Below are positions 41,295 through 48,655 of a stretch of 64,000 bases of DNA, piece after piece. The notes under the pieces are model-generated. The model made no database searches, was not told where the DNA came from, and worked only from the letters and a program-made list of their open reading frames with translations. The DNA is from Maribacter sp. 1_MG-2023. Lineage in GTDB: Bacteria; Bacteroidota; Bacteroidia; Flavobacteriales; Flavobacteriaceae. The stretch is from positions 1 to 64,000 of the forward strand of contig NZ_JAUOPN010000014.1 in NCBI RefSeq assembly GCF_030547005.1, written 5' to 3'. The position numbers and the translations under genes are program-made. How positions within the stretch are numbered: position 1 is the stretch's first letter; the number at the start of each line of letters is the position of its first letter.

Positions 41295-41533
41295 TATTGA
41301 TTCTTTGTTTGAGTTGAAAATGTACTATTTGAAAAAGTAGATTGAGTTGTAACCATTTTAGAGGAATGAGAAAGGTCAACCTGATGAGCACTTTTATAGT
41401 TCTTCACCATATGGTCAAAATTGTATACTCCGGAATAAATAAACGAAGATGCCTGCCATCCAAATTCAGGATATGCAGAAGTTAAATTTCTGTAAAGGGT
41501 GATGATGTTGTTAGAAGTGTCAATTGACTTCAT
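41294..41533 (-). CDS. Possible small cytosolic protein coupled to the giant adhesin
   Basis: A 79-codon frame ends in TAATG, so its stop overlaps the giant adhesin start. It has no signal peptide. The sequence contains [20 protein letters not shown] and [15 protein letters not shown], then a Ser/Thr-rich tail. Its codon use (TCT, ACT, GAA, TTT, GGA, CAA) is like that of nearby genes, which supports it being real. I do not recognise the family. A role in translational coupling or control of the adhesin is inference. A chance open frame remains possible. Confidence 0.5.
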   Translation of the reverse strand: MKSIDTSNNIITLYRNLTSAYPEFGWQASSFIYSGVYNFDHMVKNYKSAHQVDLSHSSKMVTTQSTFSNSTFSTQTKNQ

Positions 41534-41666
41534 AATAATGGTTAAGTTTAATTCTTAATATTAATCCTTAACCGTATCAAAAATGATTGCAAGTTGTATG
41601 CAAAAACATTATTGGCTAGCAGGTTAAGAAAAGTTTTTAGAACAGATTTGGGATCTAATTCTGATA

Positions 41667-41674
41667 CAAAATTA
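41667..41674 (-). promoter_or_regulatory. Candidate -7 element upstream of the giant adhesin unit
   Basis: On the minus strand TAATTTTG matches TAnnTTTG exactly, 134 bases upstream of the 79-codon frame. No clear -33 element; a weaker CATTTTTG lies nearer at 41580-41587. Confidence 0.35.
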
Positions 41675-42128
41675 GCACCTAACTGTTTAAAAACTAAATT
41701 TTATAGTCCACACGGTGTCATTCGTCGATGAACATACGTTGGCAAAATAACGTTGATACCTTATGAATATTTAATTCTTGTTGTGAAGCCCTGCGATTCT
41801 GTGGTAATTAGTTTGTAATCTGTTTCTTTCAATTTTTATTAATTTTTTTTTGTTTAATCATTTATTAATTATAACGCACTGATAATGAAGATATTAAATT
41901 TAATTTATATTATATAATAGCTTAAAGTTTAAACAAAAGGTATTTTCTACACTTAATGTATAATTGTTGTAGACTGTTAAAATTGTTGTTAAAGAAGTGG
42001 TTTGAATTACTTAAAGTAGTGAGATGTATTTTATCGATAAAATCAATGTCTTCAGCTGATTAGCGATAATTATAAAGTTGAGAATGAAGATTAAAAAGTG
42101 TATTTTTTTCATGATTTAAGACAAAACA
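41675..42128. other. AT-rich intergenic stretch right of the giant adhesin unit
   Basis: About 450 bases without a plausible gene. It is very AT-rich from 41820 to 41930 (T-runs and TTAATT motifs). It probably holds upstream control sequence of the adhesin unit on the left; on the right it ends at the photolyase-operon terminator. Confidence 0.45.
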
Positions 42129-42162
42129 AAAACACCTTTTCATTTAAATAAAAAGGTGTTTT
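42129..42162 (-). terminator. Terminator of the photolyase operon
   Basis: AAAACACCTTTT and AAAAGGTGTTTT form a perfect 12-base stem around a 10-base loop; on the minus strand a T-rich tail follows. It lies about 100 bases past the photolyase stop. Confidence 0.82.
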
Positions 42163-42258
42163 CTTTATATAGGCGCTCTCGCGGAATGTTCTATTTATTT
42201 ACACTTCAAAAGTATGAATTAGAACGTTTTATGATGTTATTTTTAGTTTAAATAACTA

Positions 42259-43791
42259 TTAAAATACATCTGGATTTTTAATTATTTCGGCAGCTCTTTC
42301 TTGAATTTCAGCTAGTTTGTTTCCGTCCATTTTATTTAAAAGTGCCATCATCATATTCATACGTTGATTATCTTTAAAATGTTCTCTTTTTTCAGAAAGA
42401 AAGTTCCAATATAGGGAGTTAAACGGGCAAGCTTTTTCACCAATTTTCTTAGTATGGCTATAGTGACAATTACCGCAATAATTGCTCATTTTGTTAATGT
42501 AATTAGCGCTACTAACATAAGGTTTTGTTGCTACAATACCGCCATCGGCAAACTGGCTCATACCTCTAGTATTGGTAATTTCAACCCATTCTATTGCATC
42601 TATATAAACGCCTAAATACCACTTATCTACTTCATCTGGGTCTATTTGAGTCAACAAAGAAAAATTACCGATAACCATAAGTCTTTGAATATGATGTGCA
42701 TAAGATGCATCTAAGCTTTGACCGATTGCTTTTTTTAGGCAATTCATTTTTGTATTACCTGACCAGAAGAAATCTGGTAATTTATTGGTATTGTTTAATG
42801 TGTTCAGTTCTTTGTATTCGGGCATTTCTTTCCAATAAATACCTCTCATATACTCTCTCCAACCTAAAATTTGCCGTATAAAACCTTCTACCTGAGATAT
42901 ATTTATATTGGTAGTTTTATCGTAAAAATGGTTTAAAACAGCTTCTATAACTTCTTTAGGCGATAGTATTTTGACATTCATTGCGAAAGATAATCTAGAA
43001 TGAAAAAGAAATTTCTCTTCATCATGCATTGCATCTTGATAATCTCCAAAATGTGGTAAAAGTTGTTTACAGAAGTAATCTAACGTGCTCAAACATTCTT
43101 CTCTCGTTACCGGCCAAGCAAAAGATTCTGAATCTATTTTACCAATTGTTTGCACATTCGCATTTTTGAGGAGTTCAATAATTTCTTCTACATTTTTAAT
43201 GAACTCTTTTTCTTTGGGTATAGGTGGCTGACCTTTCCATTTATTCCTATTGCTTTGATCGTAATTCCATTTTCCTCCTTCCGGTTGATCATTTTGAACC
43301 ATTATGTCGTGCTTTTTACGCATCATTCTATAAAAGCTTTCCATGACCATTTGCTTTTTACCGGTATAGAAATCTTTTAGCTCATATCTGGTCGTATAAA
43401 AATGTTCGCTATCGTAATAATCATGATCGATATCTAAAGAATTACAAATTTGTTGCATCTCTTGGTCAAGCCTATATTCGTCTGGCAGTTGATACTCGAA
43501 TTTTTCGGCATTAGTTTCGGCTATTGTATTTGAAATAATTTGCTCTAAATTTTGAGGATTATTTTTATCATTTAGTTGATAATACAAGAAATTATGCCCA
43601 TTTGCAGAAAGGTCATTTTTAAAACTGCGCATTGCTAAAAAGAATGCCGTTACTTTCTGAATATGATGATTTACATAATCTGTTTCTTGCCTCATTTCAG
43701 CCATTACATATGTAATATTATCATTTACCGAGGAGAACCACGAGTGGTTTTGATTTAATTGATCACCTAAAATTAAGCGTACTGTTTTCAT
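42259..43791 (-). CDS. Iron-sulfur cryptochrome/photolyase (PhrB-like, (6-4) type)
   Basis: Starting at 43791 gives 510 aa beginning MKTVRLILGDQLNQNHSW, the N-terminus of the deoxyribodipyrimidine photolyase-related family. A start at 43839 would overlap the upstream gene and is less likely. Four cysteines at 351, 439, 442 and 455 have the spacing of the 4Fe-4S ligands in Agrobacterium PhrB (350, 438, 441, 454). The His-His pair at 366-367 (AHHIQRL) matches the PhrB active-site histidines. The family repairs UV (6-4) photoproducts with FAD and light. It is the last gene of a four-gene operon, 23 bases after the DASH cryptochrome. Confidence 0.93.
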   Translation of the reverse strand: MKTVRLILGDQLNQNHSWFSSVNDNITYVMAEMRQETDYVNHHIQKVTAFFLAMRSFKNDLSANGHNFLYYQLNDKNNPQNLEQIISNTIAETNAEKFEYQLPDEYRLDQEMQQICNSLDIDHDYYDSEHFYTTRYELKDFYTGKKQMVMESFYRMMRKKHDIMVQNDQPEGGKWNYDQSNRNKWKGQPPIPKEKEFIKNVEEIIELLKNANVQTIGKIDSESFAWPVTREECLSTLDYFCKQLLPHFGDYQDAMHDEEKFLFHSRLSFAMNVKILSPKEVIEAVLNHFYDKTTNINISQVEGFIRQILGWREYMRGIYWKEMPEYKELNTLNNTNKLPDFFWSGNTKMNCLKKAIGQSLDASYAHHIQRLMVIGNFSLLTQIDPDEVDKWYLGVYIDAIEWVEITNTRGMSQFADGGIVATKPYVSSANYINKMSNYCGNCHYSHTKKIGEKACPFNSLYWNFLSEKREHFKDNQRMNMMMALLNKMDGNKLAEIQERAAEIIKNPDVF

Positions 43792-43814
43792 TTTTTTATT
43801 ATTTGTGGTTAAGG

Positions 43815-45110
43815 TTAGAACAATGTCTTTTGTAACCATAACCTTTGATATTTACCTGTAGCATCATATCGTTCAGCTTGACCTTTAATATTAAACTTTC
43901 GGTTTCTGGGATCATTACCTATACCGCTAGCGTACATCCAATTTCCCCAATTACTATGTACATCATAATCTATTAGCATACTTTCAAAATAAGCGGCACC
44001 AATACGCCAATCTTGCTCTAGTTCTTTAGACCAAAAGCTAGCCACATTTTGTCTACCTCTATTGCTCATCCATCCAGTTTCTAATAGTTCTATCATGTTA
44101 GCATTTACAAAAGGTTCTTTAGTTAAACCATTGATCCAAGTATGTTTATTCTTTTCATTGATTTTCGGATCATAAATACTATTAAGAATTCCCCCTATCT
44201 TAAAAATTGCATCTTGGTGTTTTAGCGAAACATATTTAAAATAATCCCTCCAAATCATTTCAAAAATCAACCAATACGTATCTTGATTTTTAATGATTTC
44301 TCTTTCAAATTTCTTTACCTCCCAATAAATTGTTCTCGGCGAGATACTGCCGTTTGCCAACCAAGCAGATAATTTTGAACTGTAGTCGACACCAATTAAT
44401 CCGTTTCTCGTTTTTTTATAAAAACCTAATTTTTTAGTTTCCCAAAAGTAATGTTGAACTCTCTTGAGCGCCTCTAGTTCTCCGCCTTTGAAAGGGAAAG
44501 CATTATTAACATGTGTAGAGAAATTGGTAAAACCTAATTCATTTAAAGTGGGAATTTCAGTTTCATTTACCACTAAGTTTTCATGTGACATTTTTGGTGG
44601 TAGTTTCGCTATTGGTCTTACTTTGCTAACTGCCTCACACTTTTTTCTGAAGTTAGTAAAAACATCGGGTATAGATTTAAAGTCATCAAAAGGTATGTCA
44701 TCTGGGTGATATAAAAATTGATCATATATTTCATGAAAGTTAATGCTAGGATCTAAGTTATTTTTTACATTGTTTAGTATAACCTGTTCATCTCTAGTCC
44801 ATTCTTTTTGTAAGAAAATAGTGTTTATGTTTAGGTTGGCAATAAGGCTTGGTAAGTGATCTACAGTGTTACCGCGATAAACAAAAAGCGGAATATTTAG
44901 TTTTTCAAGCTCTTCTTTTAATTGCTGTACAGTTTCCAACAGAAATTTTGCCCTATACTTTTCTGTTCTTTTGAATCCGAATTTATCAGGTTCAAAGTAT
45001 GAAGATTCAAAACAGTAAAAGCCTATAACCTTTTTTCCTTTCACTGCTTCAACAAGCGAAGAATTATCACGAACCCGTAGGTCGTTTCTAAACCAGATTA
45101 AATTATTCAT
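43815..45110 (-). CDS. DASH family cryptochrome
   Basis: The 431-aa protein has the photolyase alpha/beta antenna domain (1-130; LIWFRNDLRVRDNSSL) and the FAD-binding helical domain (about 200-425). The latter includes GWMSNRGRQNVASFWSKEL and DYDVHSNWGNWMYASGIGND, hallmarks of DASH cryptochromes. These bind FAD and a folate antenna and repair cyclobutane dimers, preferably in single-stranded DNA. Its start overlaps the stop of the small DUF2256 gene by 8 bases. Confidence 0.93.
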   Translation of the reverse strand: MNNLIWFRNDLRVRDNSSLVEAVKGKKVIGFYCFESSYFEPDKFGFKRTEKYRAKFLLETVQQLKEELEKLNIPLFVYRGNTVDHLPSLIANLNINTIFLQKEWTRDEQVILNNVKNNLDPSINFHEIYDQFLYHPDDIPFDDFKSIPDVFTNFRKKCEAVSKVRPIAKLPPKMSHENLVVNETEIPTLNELGFTNFSTHVNNAFPFKGGELEALKRVQHYFWETKKLGFYKKTRNGLIGVDYSSKLSAWLANGSISPRTIYWEVKKFEREIIKNQDTYWLIFEMIWRDYFKYVSLKHQDAIFKIGGILNSIYDPKINEKNKHTWINGLTKEPFVNANMIELLETGWMSNRGRQNVASFWSKELEQDWRIGAAYFESMLIDYDVHSNWGNWMYASGIGNDPRNRKFNIKGQAERYDATGKYQRLWLQKTLF

Positions 45111-45258
45111 GAATTTCGGTTTTCAGTTTATTACGTCTACATTTCTCCCCGCAGTACTTTACATCGTCCCAATTGCGTGCCCATTTTTTGCGCCACGAAA
45201 ATGGTTTATTACATGTAGCGCAAATTTTTGTTTCCAGGTTTACTTTTTTATGAGCCAC
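45103..45258 (-). CDS. DUF2256 small Cys4 protein
   Basis: This 51-aa gene is easily missed. It begins with GTG at 45258, sharing a base with the TAG stop of the flavin reductase gene (TAGTG). Its stop TAA lies inside the start of the cryptochrome gene. The protein has the DUF2256 signature: KICATCNKPFSWRKKW, followed by WDDVKYCGEKCRR. The four Cys (13, 16, 36, 40) are a probable zinc-ribbon site. DUF2256 genes are often found beside cryptochrome/photolyase genes; the function is unknown. Confidence 0.88.
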   Translation of the reverse strand: MAHKKVNLETKICATCNKPFSWRKKWARNWDDVKYCGEKCRRNKLKTEIHE

Positions 45259-45893
45259 TATAGTATAAGTTTACTGGGTTCGTCTGGTTTTGCATAAGCG
45301 AATCGTGCTAAAAGCTGAGGTAGGGCATAAGCATCTAATCCATTTATGGCGACAGTATGTGCCTTGTCTAATTGCAACCAACCGTCATTTTGTAAAATAT
45401 CGTCCGGTAAATAGACATGCTCAATAGCGCCAATAATTAATAAGCATCCATTCTCTTTAATTTCATATTCGTTCACATAGCTGCAACCCAATTTAATAGC
45501 ACTCTCTTTTACATACGGAGCCTGAAAATTATCTAAATAAGATTCGGTTAAGTTGGTTTTTGAAAACTCTGAAATATCTTCATCATAACTAGCGGCAGTA
45601 TGATGAGCATCTTTTATGATAGATTCGTTTACCTGGTTTACTGTGAAGAATCCGCTTTCTTTAAAGTTGGTATAGGTGTTTCTTTTAACGGTTAATGGTC
45701 TAAGAATAAACCCTAGCATAGGTGGTGTACTACCAATATGAACCACCGAATTGAAAATAGCCAAATTACTAATGCCGGTATCAGATTTAGAACCTAATAA
45801 GTTGGCAGATTTATAACCCGTACAACTATTAATTAAATGAGCTCTGTATCTACTAGGCATTTTAACTAGATCTTCTTTACTAAAATGTTTCAA
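45258..45893 (-). CDS. Flavin reductase family protein
   Basis: The likely start is TTG at 45893 (reading MKHFSKEDLVKMPSRYRAH), 211 aa. An earlier TTG at 45914 lies in a TATTTTTG promoter-like motif, and the first ATG is at 45860. The split-barrel flavin-reductase domain is shown by NLAIFNSVVHIGSTPPMLGF and FTVNQVNESI. Such proteins bind FMN and reduce flavin with NAD(P)H. As first gene of a photolyase operon it may supply or keep flavin reduced for the two FAD enzymes downstream, which is inference. The start choice is the weak point. Confidence 0.82.
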   Translation of the reverse strand: MKHFSKEDLVKMPSRYRAHLINSCTGYKSANLLGSKSDTGISNLAIFNSVVHIGSTPPMLGFILRPLTVKRNTYTNFKESGFFTVNQVNESIIKDAHHTAASYDEDISEFSKTNLTESYLDNFQAPYVKESAIKLGCSYVNEYEIKENGCLLIIGAIEHVYLPDDILQNDGWLQLDKAHTVAINGLDAYALPQLLARFAYAKPDEPSKLIL

Positions 45894-45911
45894 ATTGTAT
45901 GTTTTGTTTAA

Positions 45912-45919
45912 CAAAAATA
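45912..45919 (-). promoter_or_regulatory. Candidate -7 element of the photolyase operon
   Basis: TATTTTTG on the minus strand is an exact TAnnTTTG match, 19 bases ahead of the preferred TTG start. No -33 TTG was found at a standard distance. Confidence 0.35.
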
Positions 45920-46046
45920 ATTAAAAATTAAACAGATATGAGCTCAATAAAGAAAATGATTAGTTTAGTTTATCTCTTTATACAAGAAATGAAGGCATAA
46001 TTTCCTATTTTTAACATTCAATTAATGTTGGCTTAAAGCCTAAAAC

Positions 46047-47390
46047 ATGACCCAAGAAAAAAAGAACATTGCCATTATTGGTTCAGGCCTAGTAGGGTCT
46101 TTGCTTGCCATTTACCTGAAAAGATACGGACATCAAATTACGGTTTTCGATAGAAGACCAGATATTAGAAATATAGAATTTTCTGGTCGATCCATAAATC
46201 TTGCTATGAGCAATAGAGGGTGGAACGCTTTGAGGGCAGTTGGCATAGAAGACGAGATTAAAGAAATTGCCATACCCTTAGATAAAAGGGCGATGCACGT
46301 AATAGGGAAGGAGCAATATTTTCAAAAGTACGGTAAAGACGGCGAGGCTATTTGGTCTATTTCTCGTGGCGTACTTAACAGGCGAATGATTGATTTGGCA
46401 GAAGAGAACGGAGTAGAGTTTCGTTTCGAAGAAAAAGTTTGGGATATAGATTTACCAGGCGCCAAAGTATTTACAGGGGAAAGTGAAAAAGGGGAGTGGA
46501 TAGAATATCCGTTCGATTTAGTATTTGGTTGTGACGGAGCATTTTCGCGCGTTCGTCATAAAATGCAACGACGTAGTAGATTTGATTATTCTCAGCGTTT
46601 TATCGATGTTGGGTATAAAGAATTGACCATACCAGCAAATGCAGATGGTTCTCATAAATTAGATAAGAATTCTTTTCATATATGGCCACGTGGTAAATTT
46701 ATGTTTATCGCTATGCCAAATTTAGATGGCAGTTTTACCTGTACATTATTTATGCCCTTTGAAGGTGATGTTTCATTTGAAAATATAAAGACCAAAAAAG
46801 AAGCGGTACATTTTTTCAATACCTATTTCCCGAATGTTATGGATGATATAGAGAATCTTACAGAAGATTTCTTTAAGAACCCCACGAGCGCCATGGTAAC
46901 GATGAAATGCTATCCTTGGACATATTGGGACAAAGTGGCCCTTGTAGGCGACTCAGCGCATGCCGTAGTGCCATTTTACGGACAAGGAATGAATGCTGGC
47001 TTCGAAGATATTTTTGTGTTAGATGAAATTATAAAGGAATTCGGAGATGATTGGGGACGCATTTTTTCTACCTATCAAGAAAAACGCAAACCGAATGCAG
47101 ATGCAATTGCAGAATTAAGCTATCGTAATTTTGTGGAGATGAGCAGTAAAACTGCCGACACTAATTTCTTACTACAGAAAAAAATAGAAAAGCACTTTTC
47201 GGCAAAGCATCCAGAAAAATGGATTCCTGCTTACAGTAGAGTAACATTCTCAAATAGACCCTATGCAGAAGCATTGGTAGAAGGCGATGCACAAGAAGAT
47301 ATTATGAGAGAAGTAATGAAACTGCCAAATATAGCAGAGAAATGGGATAGTGAAGAAGTTGAAAAACTAATGCTAAAGCTAATAGGCTAA
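46047..47390 (+). CDS. kmo: Kynurenine 3-monooxygenase
   Basis: The 447-aa flavoprotein has the FAD Rossmann motif IGSGLVG (Gly12, Gly14, Gly17), the kynurenine monooxygenase motif FSGRSINLAMSNRGW and the second FAD motif GDSAHAVVPFYGQGMNAGFED (in part, about residue 300). A C-terminal region of family length (WIPAYSRVTFSNRPYAEA) follows. It hydroxylates L-kynurenine to 3-hydroxykynurenine using NADPH and O2. With kynU elsewhere in the window it gives two steps of the tryptophan-to-quinolinate route. The stop codon abuts the stop of the convergent DUF4174 gene. Confidence 0.95.
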   Translation: MTQEKKNIAIIGSGLVGSLLAIYLKRYGHQITVFDRRPDIRNIEFSGRSINLAMSNRGWNALRAVGIEDEIKEIAIPLDKRAMHVIGKEQYFQKYGKDGEAIWSISRGVLNRRMIDLAEENGVEFRFEEKVWDIDLPGAKVFTGESEKGEWIEYPFDLVFGCDGAFSRVRHKMQRRSRFDYSQRFIDVGYKELTIPANADGSHKLDKNSFHIWPRGKFMFIAMPNLDGSFTCTLFMPFEGDVSFENIKTKKEAVHFFNTYFPNVMDDIENLTEDFFKNPTSAMVTMKCYPWTYWDKVALVGDSAHAVVPFYGQGMNAGFEDIFVLDEIIKEFGDDWGRIFSTYQEKRKPNADAIAELSYRNFVEMSSKTADTNFLLQKKIEKHFSAKHPEKWIPAYSRVTFSNRPYAEALVEGDAQEDIMREVMKLPNIAEKWDSEEVEKLMLKLIG

Positions 47391-47804
47391 TTACTTATTA
47401 TACCTCATTTCACTTTTACTCATTGGCATACTATCTATTAAGTCAAGCAATTTTTCTAGGTTAAATGGGTATGTAGCTTTAGATTTAATTCCGCCATCTT
47501 TTCCAGTTAAAATATAACCATCGTATGTTTCTGACAATATCTCTGTTTTTTTTATACCAGTAGTTTCTCTATTGGTGTTATAAAATACATCGTCTTTGTA
47601 AACGAAAACAAGAATATCTCTTTCAGTAAATTTAGAAACATTTGTGTCAATAATTTCTAAGGCAGACTTTACATCGGTAGTGTTAGTATCATTTTCATAA
47701 AGAATAACTATTCTATTTTTCCATTTGTAGTCCGATAAATCTTGAGCTTCTATATTAAGACTATACATCATAATAAAAATTAAAAGGATTTTTAAAGATT
47801 TCAT
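47391..47804 (-). CDS. DUF4174 domain protein, secreted
   Basis: A start at 47804 gives 137 aa with a signal peptide (MKSLKILLIFIMMYSLNIEAQ). Earlier ATGs at 47810 and 47822 lengthen it; the latter lies within a terminator. The mature part begins LSDYKWKNRIVILYEND and contains ERDILVFVYKDD and YDGYILTGKDGGIKSKAT, the thioredoxin-like DUF4174 pattern without a CxxC. Family members are periplasmic and of unknown function. It is convergent with kmo with no space between stops. Confidence 0.8.
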   Translation of the reverse strand: MKSLKILLIFIMMYSLNIEAQDLSDYKWKNRIVILYENDTNTTDVKSALEIIDTNVSKFTERDILVFVYKDDVFYNTNRETTGIKKTEILSETYDGYILTGKDGGIKSKATYPFNLEKLLDLIDSMPMSKSEMRYNK

Positions 47805-47820
47805 AGTCATGAATGTAAAC

Positions 47821-47852
47821 AAAAAAAGCCATCTTTTAAAGATGGCTTTTTT
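47821..47852 (-). terminator. Terminator after the zinc-ribbon-like gene
   Basis: AAAAAAAGCCATCTTT pairs with AAAGATGGCTTTTTT around a tiny loop, just left of the stop at 47875. It can work in both directions. Confidence 0.85.
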
Positions 47853-47874
47853 AATATATGTAAGATGTTTGCTA

Positions 47875-48654
47875 TTATAGTTTAGCGAACATTTTTTGCA
47901 TTTTTTCGCTTTCTTCTTCAGCTAACGTTGGGTCAACTAAAATACGTCCACTATGCTCATCTGTAATTATCTTCTTTCTTGAAGCAATTTCAACTTGAAC
48001 CTGAGGTGGAATAGTAAAGAAAGAACCACCAGAAGCACCTCTTTCAATTGGCACAACAGCTAAACCATTCTTAACATTGTTACGAATACGTGCATATGCC
48101 TTTACCAAACGCTCTTCAATTTTATCTTGAAATTTGATAGACTCTTCTAATAACGCTTTTTCTTCTTTCTCAGTTTCAGCAAGAATAGCGTTCAATTCGC
48201 TTTTCTTATGCTTAAGGTGAGCTTCACGTTCAGATAAACGTTCTTTTGTTTCAGAAATAACCGCTTTCTTCTGATCAATTTGAGCTTTAAATTCTTTAAT
48301 GTTCTTTTCAGCTAATTGAATTTCCAATTCTTGAAACTCCAATTCTTTACTGATAGAATTAAATTCTCTACTGTTACGAACATTTTTTTGTTGCTCGCCG
48401 TATTTTTTAATTAAAGTCTTTGCTTCCTCAATAAGGTTCTTCTTAGCACCGATTTCAAAATTGATATTTTCTAAATCAGATTTAAGTTTATCCATTCTCG
48501 TTTTTAGGCCAAGGACTTCATCTTCCAAATCTTCTACTTCTAAAGGAAGTTCACCACGAACATTCCTTATTTCATCAACTCTAGAATCAATTAATTGCAA
48601 ATCATATAATGCTCTTAACTTTGCTTCTACAGATGAATCTTCTTTTTTTGCCAT
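47875..48654 (-). CDS. Coiled-coil C4-zinc-ribbon family protein lacking its cysteines
   Basis: The 259-aa protein is an antiparallel coiled coil (about 15-190; heptads with LKSDLENINFEIGAKKNLI) and ends in the domain known as C4-type zinc ribbon (zf-RING_7). The expected ligand positions read GASGGSFFTIPPQ and ITDEHSGRILV: each of the four cysteines is replaced (Ser, Ser, Asp, Ser). The fold seems kept while the metal site is gone. Related proteins in other bacteria are implicated in RNA or cell-division roles, but function here is unknown. It is followed by a terminator and preceded by the Nif3-like gene (1 base). Confidence 0.85.
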   Translation of the reverse strand: MAKKEDSSVEAKLRALYDLQLIDSRVDEIRNVRGELPLEVEDLEDEVLGLKTRMDKLKSDLENINFEIGAKKNLIEEAKTLIKKYGEQQKNVRNSREFNSISKELEFQELEIQLAEKNIKEFKAQIDQKKAVISETKERLSEREAHLKHKKSELNAILAETEKEEKALLEESIKFQDKIEERLVKAYARIRNNVKNGLAVVPIERGASGGSFFTIPPQVQVEIASRKKIITDEHSGRILVDPTLAEEESEKMQKMFAKL

Positions 48655-48655
48655 A

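Noticed and set aside
27561-41340. Many open frames of 60-116 codons on the plus strand across the giant genes
   Set aside because: They are antisense to the repeat-rich adhesin genes, recur with the same period as the repeats and have no start or domain support.
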